Part shown: piece after piece, positions 49,332 to 60,250 of the stretch
Position numbering within the stretch: the stretch's first letter is position 1
Layout: each line of letters starts with the position of its first letter
Source: Azadirachta indica
Taxonomy: Eukaryota; Streptophyta; Magnoliopsida; Sapindales; Meliaceae
Assembly (NCBI GenBank): GCA_022749755.1
Contig: CM040441.1
Location: 9,780,890-9,844,889, forward strand
DNA: 64,000 bases
Direction: 5' to 3'
Notes under the pieces: generated by a model
The model's database searches: none
What the model saw: the letters and a program-made list of their open reading frames with translations, nothing else
What the model was told of the DNA's origin: nothing
Position numbers and translations under genes: made by a program

Positions 49332-52300
49332 ATGCCTATCGGAGAAATATTACTGTCTGCTTTCTTTCAAGCTTTGTTTGGCAGATTGGCTTCCCATAAT
49401 TTGCTCGACTTTGTCCGTCAATTTAAAGGCGGGCTTGATTCCGAGCTCAAAAAATGGGAAAACACTTTGCGGAAGATGCAGGCTGTGCTCATGGAAGCAG
49501 CGGAGAAGCAACTAACTGACGAGGCTGTCAAGACGTGGCTGGACGATCTTCAAGACATTCCCTATGACGTTGAGGACATTCTTGACGAGTTAGCCACTCA
49601 AGCTTTCGAGCGAGAGTTGATGCACAGCAAAGTCCAGAACTTCCTTAACTGTATCAAGCCATCAACTTTTAAGTTCACCGCAAGCATGCAGTACAAGATT
49701 AAAAGCATGACTAACCGTTTGGAACAACTCTGTAAACAAAGAATTGAACTTGGATTGTAATTGAGTACTCCTGCTGCAGGAATAGCCGGAACATCATCAT
49801 CAACTGCCGCACACCCAAGACCACCCAGCTTAAGTGTGCCAACAGAACGTGTTGTCTTTGCGACAGACGAAGACAAAGCCAACATACTTGAAATGGTATT
49901 TATGAGCGATACACCAAATGATGATGCTAACTTGAATGTCATACCCATCGTTGGCATGGCAGGAATAGGGAAAACAACGCTTGCCCGAGAGATCTACAAT
50001 CACAAGACGGTTGAAGGTTCCAAGTTCGACATAGAAGCATGCGTTTGCGTCTCCGACGTCTTTGACATCTTGAGCATTTCAAGGGCACTTCTCGACTCAA
50101 TCGCACCCCCAGATCGTGATGTCAAGACTTTAAATGAATTGCAGGTTAGACTGAAGAGTGCCGTGGATGGAAAAAAATTATTGCTAGTCTTGGATGATGT
50201 TTGGAACGACGACTCCAACTTGTGGGATGTCTTCAAAGCTCCCTTCCTCACTTCTGCCCCAAACACTAAGATAATTGTGACAACACGCCATTCAAAAGTT
50301 GCGAGAATAATGGCTCCACAGATTCATCACTATAATCTAGAGCTTCTATCAGATGCACATTGTTGGTCGCTGTTTCTAGAGCATGCATTTCACGGTGGAG
50401 ATTTTAATGAAGATCGAATTTCAGAATTTTATGACAGAGTCGTAGCAAAGTGTCGAGGCTTGCCTTTGGCAGCGACAACCCTGGGAGGTCTATTGCGTTC
50501 TAACAGAGAAGATGCTTGGAATGATATACTCAGCAGCAACGTATTGAATTTTCCTCAACAAAATGGTGTTCTTCCGGTGCGGCAATTGAGTTATCATTAT
50601 CTCCCTTCTCATTTGAAGAGATGTTTTGCTTATTTTGCACTCTTTCCTAAAGATTATGAATTTAGCAAGACAGAACTTATTTTACTATGGATGGCCGAAG
50701 GTATTATTCAACCAAGAGACAGCAAGGGACTGGAAGATTGGGGTAGCGACTGTTTTGATGATCTAATGTTCAGGTCAATTGTTCAACAGTCAAATAATGA
50801 TCCTTCAAAGTTTACAATGCATGACCTTGTCCATGATCTCGCTAAATTTGTTTCTAGAGAAACCATTCTCAGGACAGAAGGAGCAAACAAGCAATCCAGA
50901 CGATATGAAAGGGTACGTCACTCTTCTTACTCTCGTGATGAGTTTGATGGCAAAAAGAAATTCGAAGATTTCTATAAAGTTGAACACCTGAGAACATTCT
51001 TGCCGATACTCATGAGAGAGCATTATGATTATAGTGACATAAATTATGAGGTTCTACATGATTTGTTACCAAGGTTCAAAAAGTTGAGGGTGTTATCTCT
51101 GGAGGGATATTTTTTCACCCAATTACCTATTTCATTTGAAGATTTCAGACTCTTGAAGTACCTCAACCTTGCTGGCTCTGCGATCAGAAGTTTACCTGAG
51201 TCAACAAGCTTACTGTTCAACTTGCAAATTTTGATACTGAGATTGTTTCCATCTGATAAAGCTGCCATCCAAGATGAGGAATTTGATTGATTTACGTCAT
51301 CTTGATATAGACGGTGCAGACTCTTTGAATGAGATGCCAGTGGGAATGAAGCAGTTAACGAATCTCCAAACATTGTCCAATTTTATTTTGGGCAAGGGTA
51401 GAAGTTTATCTAGTTTAAAAGATTTGAAGAATTTAACATTTCTTGGGGGGAAACTTTCTATCACTGGATTAGAGAATTTGAATGAATTAGAAGATGCAAT
51501 AGAAGCTGAGCTGTGGAAGAAGCAGAATCTACAAGCACTGTCGTTAGAATGGGAGTCTCAATTTGGAAACACACGAGATAAAGCAGAAGAAGGAAAAGCA
51601 CCTAACATTCTGCGACCTCATGAAAATATAGAAAGGCTAACAATTAAATATTATAATGGAATAGAATTTCCACTCTGGATAGGAGATGGGTCGTTATCCA
51701 ATATGAAGGTTCTTACATTAGAAAATTGTGAAAATTGTGGATCCTTGCCTTCACTGGGGTTGCTGGGGTCACTTAAACGCCTCACAATCAAAGGGTTGAC
51801 GGAACTAGAAAGCATAAATTCTGCAATTTTCGGGGAGGCTTGCCCGAGGTCTTTTCAATCATTGAAGACTACATTTTGAGAATTTGCTAGAACTGAAGTA
51901 TTGGAACACAGATATCGCAGAAAATGGGCAGATTGAAATATTTTCCAACCTCCGTGTACTTTCTATTGTGGGATGTCCGAGACTGTGTGGAAAATTTCCG
52001 GAGCTTCTTCCTTCATTGGAGAAACTACTTGTTAGTAAATGTCCAGAGTTGGTAGTTCCGGCCTCAAGATTTCCGAAGCTCTGCAATTTAGAAGTTGATG
52101 AATGCAAAGGAATGGTGTACAGCAGTTCTCCTCTTGTTGCCTTTAAGTCGATTAAGAATGTGACTATTTCAAACAGGTCATTAGAAATAAATGGATGCGA
52201 AGGAATGCTATACAATAATAGTCCAACTGAGTTGCCTGTGACTATCTCAAATATTTTAGAATTTGGGAAGCTTTTGAAGCAGGGATTTCAGACACTAGAT

Positions 52301-53464
52301 TATTCTTTGGCGATCGGAGATTCTCAAAACATCGAGACATGGAAGAAGTACGATTTAGGGAAAGCACAAGGGCTGACTATGCTCGCCAACCATGAAGAGG
52401 TATCAATTGGACAAAATTGCGTGAATCTTGTTCCATTTCCAGAGGTAAAATTTCTTTGCAATAATTTGCGGTCCCTTAAGATTGAAAATAACGGAGCGTT
52501 AAAATGCTTACCGGAGGAGATGACGAGAAACAATGCACAATTGGAGGAGTTGTTTGTTATCGGTTGCCCTCATTTAGCATTCATCGCAAGAACCCAGCTA
52601 CCTTGCTCTTTAAAATTTCTTCAGATATCCGGGTGTCAGAACTTGCAGCGTTTAGTGGATAATGAAGATGATGCTTCTTCTGCTTCGTCGTCATCTTCAT
52701 CAGTGACACTGAAAACACTCAGGATTTCGTATTGCCATAAACTCACCACTTTATCATCGGAAATTCAATTACTTGTGGCACTTGAAAACCTCGTAATAAC
52801 TGATTGTCAGAATTTAGAGTCATCACCAGACGGCCTGCACAGTCTTCACAGTTTAAAGGTGATTACTATATGGAATTGTCCGAGTATTGTTTCCTTTCCG
52901 CAAAGAGGGCTTCCCAGCACTATTTCACATGTTACAATCTAAAATTGTGAGAATCTTAAAGCCTTACCCGACGACATGCACAAATTCAACTCTCTTCGCG
53001 ATCTAAAAATCCGGTATTGTAGAAGGATTGAATCTTTTCCAGAAGAAGGTTTTCCCACCAGCCTAACATCCCTTGCGGTTGAAGATCTTAAAATGTTTAA
53101 GGCAGTTATCCAGTGGTGGTTGCACAGACTCACCTCTCTTACATATCTCAGTATTGGTGGATGTCATGACTCAGACGAGAAGATAAATGGAATGATGTTG
53201 CCCACCTCTCTAACTCATTTGCAAATTGAAGATTTCATAAAACTGAAATACCTATCTTCAATTGGTGTTCAAAGCCTCACCTCTCTTGAATATTTGGAGA
53301 TCTATTCTTGCCCAAAGATCAAATCTTTCGGAAAGGCAGACCTCCCATCCTCACTTTTAAAATTAGAAATTTCCCGCTGTCAATGGCTAAGTAGACGGTG
53401 CAAATCGGATAAAGGAAAAGAGTGGTCCAAGATATCTTACATCCCTTGCTTGAAGATAGATTAA
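49332..53464 (+). pseudogene. CC-NBS-LRR pseudogene with two stops and two frameshifts
   Basis: Full-length CNL closest to the one at 63.2 kb. ATG 49332 (MPIGEILLSAFFQ). CC domain with YDVEDILDE; P-loop GMAGIGKTT at residues 208-216; kinase 2 LLLVLDDVW; TTR; GLPLAA; and MHD at about residue 496 are all intact. Lesions: TAA at 49758-49760, in place of CAA, in the linker before the P-loop; a 2 bp deletion near 51243; a 2 bp deletion near 51868; and TAA near 52940. The C-terminus ends early at IPCLKID with TAA at 53462. The NB-ARC reading frame from 49761 to 51290 (509 codons) is otherwise clean, so decay looks recent. The 5' flank (49230-49331) matches that of the 63.2 kb gene. Confidence 0.93.
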
Positions 53465-56400
53465 CTATTCATCTGCAAGTCATAGGAGGAATAATGCCCT
53501 GTGTTCAATGTTAAACAAAGAATCAGATAAGAAGGTACGTTAATTTTCATTTTCACCTATTATAAGCTAGCATTTCAAGTTTTATTAAACTTCTTTTGTG
53601 CTTTTCCATTTTGTTGTTTAGATGAAAACGAACACACTGAGAATCTATAGAAGCAAGTGCACATTTCAGAATTGGAGTATTGCATTTTCAGCAAATTAAA
53701 GTATTCATGTGTAATAATATCTTAAAGCTGTCAACCATTTCAACTGCCGGAGTTTTCAGTGTCATTTGAGTGAAAGGTAAACCTAAGAAGATTGAAAGAG
53801 CTCGATCAAATCGCAAAATATTTGCTGTCTCAGATATACAATTAAACATGCATGTTTAAGTTCCTTCCGTTTCTTTTCAGATGATCAATTCTTTACCAAA
53901 GGAGATGTTGGGCAACAATTCAAAATTGAGATAAGATTAGAAAGCATGAGGGAGCTTTGAGCCACCAAACACGCATCCTGAATGGCTGCTGGTAATTAAT
54001 AATAAATTACATTAATTGTAGTTAATTTAGAGATTAGTAATATCATCTTAATTGTCTCTCTTTGTAGAGTATGTATGCCAATTAAGAAGAAAATTTTTTG
54101 CGCCATTTCATCTTAGTTTACTGATTCAGAATTTGGCTGAACCCAATACCTTAAAATGGTATATGGTCCTTAAATACACCTTCGGTGCATAGTTATTTTT
54201 TCACCATGTTTATATGTAAATTCACATGCATGAATTATGTCAAAGTTTGTTTGTTGTCTTGCTCATTGTTTATGGCAAGGAAAGCTGAGAGGAAAACTGT
54301 TAAAATTGTTACAGATCCTTCACTCAGTCGAGGTTTAGTTAAAATAAGAAAAAAAAGGTTGGAGATGAATGTCCTAACAGAAAAGCATAAACTTGATGAG
54401 CTAAAAACATTCACAATCCTCACCTGCTAGTTTCTAGTCCTAGTTTACCCAAAGGGAGGATTTAAGAAATTTATATATGCTCTTAGTTTATATCTATAGA
54501 ATTTGTACAGTTTACCATATTATGTATATTTCACTGGTTGTTAATTTGATTTGTAATTTGCATGTGCCTAAGAATGCGAACATGGCTACAGGTTTAAAGA
54601 AATACCTGAAGAAGCACAACGTCCTTCAGAACTGGATGCTTGAGTAACTTGGAGGTGCATTTTCTCCCAGTCCTTTGAATCTGGACCCTGCAAATCCAGG
54701 AAGTGCTTTTTATCGATCTTTACCCTGCAAAACAGGTTGAAACAGTAGAATGTGCTTCTGCATGCGAAACTTCAAAGAGCTAAAAGGCATCCCAGTAAGT
54801 TTCAGGATGCTGTTATAATGAATTGTACTTTTATCTTTTCTCTTATTGTTTTATGAATTTGTACTTTTTATTGATTAATTATAGTTTGGTTAAGTTGAAT
54901 TTAATACTTTCTTAATTCTAGAGCACAGAAAGTAGTTTATGTAACAGATGTTCATGATCAATTTCATTTTATAACACTGTCAGAAGGACAAAAAGTGGAT
55001 ATATAATTTTGATCTCCAACTCTGAATTTACTGATCAGGTAGCAAACGACTGTAATTCATTGCATTTTGTATATGCTGAAGTTGCTTGTGTTTATTTGCA
55101 GATAATCAATTCATTCTGCTGTTGAAGTAGATAGGTTTACATTATAGCGAAGAAAGAATGAGTAGTCTCTTTCATTTCAGAATGGAGAAGTAAAGAATTT
55201 ATCTCATTCCACCCTTTGCATATCTTCTATAATAAGGTATGGCATTAAAGAATAGATGCACAATATTTTGTAATTTTATCTTCAGTTTCTTGTTGATTAA
55301 CTTCCATGAATTTGTATGATTCATCTCAATTTTATTTTTGTTTGTCAGATGATCAATTCATATATGAAGACCCATGATAATTTCTGCCAGGAATGACATT
55401 AAGTACGTATTCTCTCTCCCAACAACATTAGCTTCTTTCTTTGTCAGAAATAGCATGTGTCTGGTAAATTTCGCTCTGTTATGTTCAGGATGAATGCTGG
55501 GAAAGGAGTGATGAAATCAAGGCTGCCTTGATTAATATGATCAAGAATGCATTAGAAGTTTGAAGAAACATCTGAAGAGTGCATAATGACAACACGGAGA
55601 TGAAAAAGAGGAAATGATGGAATTATCAAGAACGCAGAAGAGTTAAGTGGAGCTTTAAGAGTCGAGACAATTAACATCCAATTAAGGCTGCAGGTAATTT
55701 TCTATAAACAAGATGACTAAGAATTTGGTGAAAGCCAACTCCTTAAACATGATACATGTGTGTGTGTGTGTAGGCAGAATTACCAATTGAAATAGTTGGT
55801 GCTCACCCAAGGAACTTTACAATCCCAAATCTCTCAAGTAATTGCTCTTCTGCCAAGGCATTGAAACAGGGGAAAGGCATTTTCAGAAGAAAAGCAGACA
55901 AGTGGCATTTTCAGAACAAAAGCAGACTCTTGTTGAGGTGAAAACTCCATGATCTTCACCAGCTGCTTCTAGTCACAGCTTTCAGCAAAAGTCCTTTGAA
56001 CAAATCTATCGTTTCTACAATCCGTTTGCAGTATTGACATACTTTTTATTTTCAGAACTTGCACAATTAGATTTTCGGTAACTGAGGTACTTCAGCGTTG
56101 CACTTTTTTCTGTTTCCTTTTTTTTTTTCCTCTGTTTGAAGGTGATCTGAGAACATCTTCTAACAATTTATTTTTGTAATACAGCATTTTTGGCACACCA
56201 TGGTCCCCTGCCATTCCAAGTGATCAGCACACAAATGAAGGTGCATGGTGATCGAAAATTGCTGGTCCTTGTACCTGGAAACAGTATAGAAGCATGGCAT
56301 AGAATAGACTAGACATTTTCAGAAGAAAAGCAGACAATGCAGACATTTGATGATAAGGCAAATGACATCGGCAAGCAGGACTGCGAGCAAAAAGGAATTG

Positions 56401-56700
56401 CCCATTTCTTCAACTTTGACTTTGGGAATCCGCGAGAATCATTTAGAACAGGGTGAAGCAGAAGTTATTTATTGAAAAAGTTGTTTGAAGATTCTGCAGG
56501 GTCTAAAAATGCTTCCATGGAGTCAGAATTTTGGGAACTGTTATCATGGCTTTTCTTGATGACTTCTTTGCATGCACAATAAATGCAACACCAAAGCTTT
56601 GGAGTACAATTTGAAGGCTAAATGTGAGGCTAGTCATATTGTGGAGCTTTAATATTATTTTGAGTGTGAGAGAAATAAAAGGTGCATCGGGTTTTTGGTT
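53465..56700 (+). other. CNL 3' tail, probable spliced 3' UTR
   Basis: The clearest copy of the tail. GAAG|GTACGT at 53535 with TTGTTTAG at 53621, then GAAAG|GTAAAC at 53777 with TTCTTTTCAG at 53880, are consistent splice-site pairs. Unidentified blocks lie at 54590-54800 (LKKYLKKHNV, CNPGS-like) and 55770-55870 (AELPIEIVGAHPRN). The last block ends with GAGAAATAAAAG (56674-56679 AATAAA). A (TG)n repeat is at 55757-55772. No protein gene supported. Confidence 0.5.
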
Positions 56701-57044
56701 AAAGAGTTCCACTCTCTAATATTTGTAAACTCTCACTTCCTACTAAAGTTAGTTCTTCTGACTTTGCCCGTGGATGTAGGCTGCAAAGCCGAACCACGTA
56801 AAATCATTATGTTCTTTGCATTTTCTTTGCCGTTTTAATTTCAGAAAGTGCTTAAATTAATAACTAATAGCATACACACACAATTTAATAAATTGCACTA
56901 CACAACTTAAATACAAAGGAGCATATATCATATATATTTTGATCTGCAGTGAATTAAGTGTATCAGCTGCACATCAGTTCTCATACACAACACAACTACA
57001 TCCTGAAGTAACTATTACTACTTTCCTTCTGTTGGATTGGTGAT

Positions 57045-57790
57045 GGCAACAGATGGTATTATTTCCTGGCTATTTCCAATAGTATTCAAACAAGCTGGCT
57101 TGGCAGCTCCGCAATAAAAGAATGCCATTATTTTCGACAACTCATCTGCAGATCGAGTTGCTGAAGAACACACAAAAAATATTCGGATATATAAATATTA
57201 CTCTAAGAGAAAAATGGTAAGTTCTTTCTTCAGTTAAGGGAATTTACCTTTCTCACGATATAAGATTTTCCCAGCTTTAGTGAATATAACCTCTGGGAAG
57301 ACAGAAACTTGTGGGCCAGAAACCAAGTCATGCTCAACATTAGCATCAACTGCAGCACACTATGTTATACAAGAGTGTCATATTAGAAACAATGGATTGC
57401 AACGAAGAAACAATTACAAAATGTATTGGAAATAATTTAAATGGTTTTACTAACTCGCGGTGGGGCAACCTACAATTCCATATGATGAGCACAGCTTTCT
57501 CCAGTTTGTCCCGAACTCTTTGATTTGCCCTTGGCCTGCAGAGAATCAAAATTTTCTTTTGGATAAACAAGCAGAGCAACTATTTGTGAATTTCCTAGAG
57601 ATGACAGCGTTAAGCAACAGTGAACCAAAAGCACAAAGAGATGTGCCATTATGCATCAAATCAACAACACTATTTTGTTCTTTCAATTGAAAGTAGAAAT
57701 TTGATGAGAAGTTACAGCACTCCATCCTCAAAGAAGAAACCTAAGAAGTGCTACGTTATCTTTGTTGCTGCAGTGGAATGAAAAGCAGGC
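57045..57790 (-). pseudogene. MRL7L/SVR4-like plastid protein fragment
   Basis: Minus strand. Near 57790-57700 a degraded start (KDNVALLRFLL, stop, GWSA) matches the 40.3 kb fragment. The middle is missing. Then come exon-like pieces with RDKLEKAVLIIWNCRLP (about 57540-57455), VSVFPEVIFTKAGKILYREK (57310-57250) and ADELSKIMAFFYCGAAKP with ACLN (57140-57065). This is the C-terminal thioredoxin-fold half that the 40.3 kb fragment lacks. Intron-like gaps separate the pieces. The family name is recalled, not searched. It lies tail to tail with the CNL 3' tail, as at 39.8 kb. Confidence 0.6.
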
Positions 57791-57945
57791 TGGGAATCAA
57801 GAGGCACAAAAGTGTGGCGTATTTCTAATAATTGAGTGGATTTTTTGGCAGACAAATATCCTAATGTATGCATGGACTTCTTGTTCTGCAGTACATTTTC
57901 ATTCTTGATTCACTAAGTTTTTATAATAATTCAATTTTTTAACAC

Positions 57946-58020
57946 AGGAGCAAAAGGGAAAGATAGGTCCAAGATAGCTCACATTCTAGCGTTCGGATAG
58001 CCGCCAAATTCATCTTGGAG
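57946..58020 (+). pseudogene. CNL C-terminal relic, second copy
   Basis: Paralogue of 40539-40616 with further damage: agcaaaagggaaagataggt followed by caagatagctcacattctag, so the conserved AHIPC is broken. It lies in a duplicated segment (about 57545-58400) that matches 39780-41000. Confidence 0.7.
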
Positions 58021-58784
58021 TGGAAAGAATGAGTTGTCTATTTCATCTCAAACCAAGAATTAAAGAACATACTTCAATCCACCGCTTCTATATATCCTCT
58101 GTAATAAGGTTCATCGATTCTATTTGTCCCAGTTTAATTAATAATATCACATATTTTGATTCTTTAATTTCATTTATGGATGTTGTATGGAGAATGGATA
58201 CCACCAATGGTAGCTTTAGAGAAATAAGTTGTAGGTTTCCCGTTGATCTTAATATACGTGTCCGTTTTCTCTTATCTGATTATATTTTAAGGCAGTTTAA
58301 TCTATTGATGCTCTGCCACAAGGTACTCTGATACTTTGTTGAGGTAATTATTAGTGCATTTTCTCTTGAACTAATCTCAGTTTGGATCAAATAAATCCAA
58401 TAACTTGTATCTGAAATTTTACTATAGTTTCCCTTTTCAATTTATAGTCTACATCACAGATCTCTTGTCCATTTCATATTATGATATGGACTATTATCCA
58501 TTTATTTAATTGAAAGTGTTACCAACTTGTTTCCATCTTAACTTTTCAGATTTTATGTCAAGGCAGTTTAATTTTTGGCTTCATTTTGTGCCAACGAGAC
58601 ACTCAAGCTGGAGAGATAACAAGTACAGTTTCTCTTAAGTCAGATCAAATGCCATGAATCTGTGTTCTAAACAATATATAAATGGAGAGAAGAAATTACA
58701 GCCAAAATTCAGATACTTTATATTCTTTTTCAGAGGTACAGGATGTGTGTTCATTCTTTCTTCCTTCATCGGGTTGCCCTTCGT
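58021..58784. other. CNL tail block, no gene
   Basis: Begins as a copy of 40621-41050. An open frame of 103 codons is shared in part with the 40.6 kb copy, but other tail copies (38.05, 55.16 kb) do not keep the frame. It is more likely a UTR exon with a donor-like GTAATAAG|GTTC site. Confidence 0.45.
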
Positions 58785-59220
58785 TCACCCCTTTGTCATT
58801 GGAACCCAGGGATTTGAGGCGCTTGAATTCCTCATCATTGGTGATTGTCCAAAGCTAGAGTCGTTACTAGATGGCCTCCACAATCTTAACCGTTTGCGCT
58901 ACATTTCTGTACGGAATTGTCCAAGTCTTGTTTCCTTTCCAGAGAGAGGGCTTCCTCTAACTCGTCACTTGTATGTGTCTGATGCTCCAAATGTGCCTTG
59001 TCCTTGCTGCAATGGGTGCATGAACAGTGAGATGTCCTAAGTTCCTCCAGGGACTGCGAGCTGCAAAGCGGCTGAGGAGGTGTCTGTGGGAGGGTTTGCT
59101 AAAGGGGGAGTGAGTTACATAGTAAAAGATAATTTAGAGGATGAAGAATGAGCTCTGTTTAATGTGGACGAAACATCAGAGAGTAAGGTCTGTTAATTTT
59201 CATTTTCATCTATCATACAT
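58785..59220 (+). pseudogene. Chimera: CNL LRR, DUF674 and CNL 3' end
   Basis: 58785-58957 encodes two LRRs (FEALEFLIIGDCPKLESL, LPS-like FPERGLP). At about 58958 the frame continues without a break into DUF674 sequence (RHLYVSDAPNVPCPCC, then NSEMS) up to TAA at 59038. DUF674 sequence goes on to about 59138 (SYIVKDNLE in another frame). There it joins the CNL end gaggatgaagaatga and CNL 3' tail. The open frame from 58654 gives 128 residues. The LRR-DUF674 fusion being in frame may be chance. No promoter seen. Confidence 0.8.
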
Positions 59221-60250
59221 GTTCATGGCATAGATAGACGTCTGAACATAGACGTCTGAACATAGACATCTTCAGAGGAAATAAGACAATGCATATAATT
59301 GAAGAGGTAAAAATATAGATGATGAGGCAAATGACACCTGCAAGCAGGACCTAGAGACAAAAGATATCACCCCTTTCTTCAATTTTGCTTCCGGAAATGT
59401 GCCAGAATCATTATCAAAGTGAAACAGTTAGGGCTCATTTGTGCCTTGTTGGTATTGAAGGTAACTCTCCTCAGCTTTGTATTCATTTTATTGTCTATCC
59501 CTGAATGTTGCGTCTGCACCTGCAAACTACAGAACAGTCATCTGTCCTAAAACGCAATGGTGAATATTTCTGCTTAACTGCGAACTTTTTAATAAGTTTG
59601 TGAGTTCTCAATTTTGGTGCTTCCTGTTGAAGAATGAAGACTAATCTAGTTGTTACTGATTGATTAAGAATTTGGTGACAGCCAGTTCCATAGAATGATG
59701 CTTAGCGTTAATCTAGTTACATATCATTAATTGTTGAGGCAGAACTACCTGTACTTGAAATTGTCGTTGCTCACCTGATGACCGCACAATCTAGGGAGTC
59801 CTTGCCATTGATCCTAATGCAGCGAAACAGGCTGAACTGTTTCCTGCCGTAAGGTGAAGCCATTGTAATCGGGACATTGAGGCCAACGTATTTCTCAGTG
59901 CAAACTTCAAAATTTAAGATCTACCCCGCAGGTTTTGCATTAGCAAAATCTGAAGCATGTTGTCTGCTAGAGTTATGTCAAATTTAATCATGTTGTTTGT
60001 GTTTTTAATTGTTTAAGGGAAGGAATGCACTGAAGAGCTGCATATCCTTGTCATGGTAGAACAAGCACTTGAAGAAGTTGACATCTTCAGAAGAATGATG
60101 AGGTTACAAAATCAATGCCCTCTTCATTTAACTTTTAGTCATTTGCATTAACTCGAGTTCCTTTTAAGCAATTTATAATCCCTGCAATCTGTTGTATAAT
60201 GTGGTTATTTGCAGTATCTCAAGCACATTTTCTCATTGCACTTGTTTTCC
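59221..60250 (+). repeat. Copy of the 47.7-48.7 kb tail
   Basis: Follows the same order as 47690-48690. About 1 kb that lies between 46675 and 47690 in the other copy is absent, with the junction near 59219 (catacatg/ttcatggcatag). It contains the unidentified blocks GAGGCAGAACTACC (59737) and gcacaatctagggagtcctt (59785). Confidence 0.75.

Noticed and set aside
54185..54430. 81-codon frame with a Lys/Arg-rich C-terminal half
   Set aside because: No paralogous support in the other tails and no recognisable domain.
58020..58331. 103-codon open frame, similar in part to one at 40580-40789
   Set aside because: The two copies sit in a segmental duplication, so similarity is expected. Other tail copies at 38.05 and 55.16 kb do not keep the frame. 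More likely a UTR exon.
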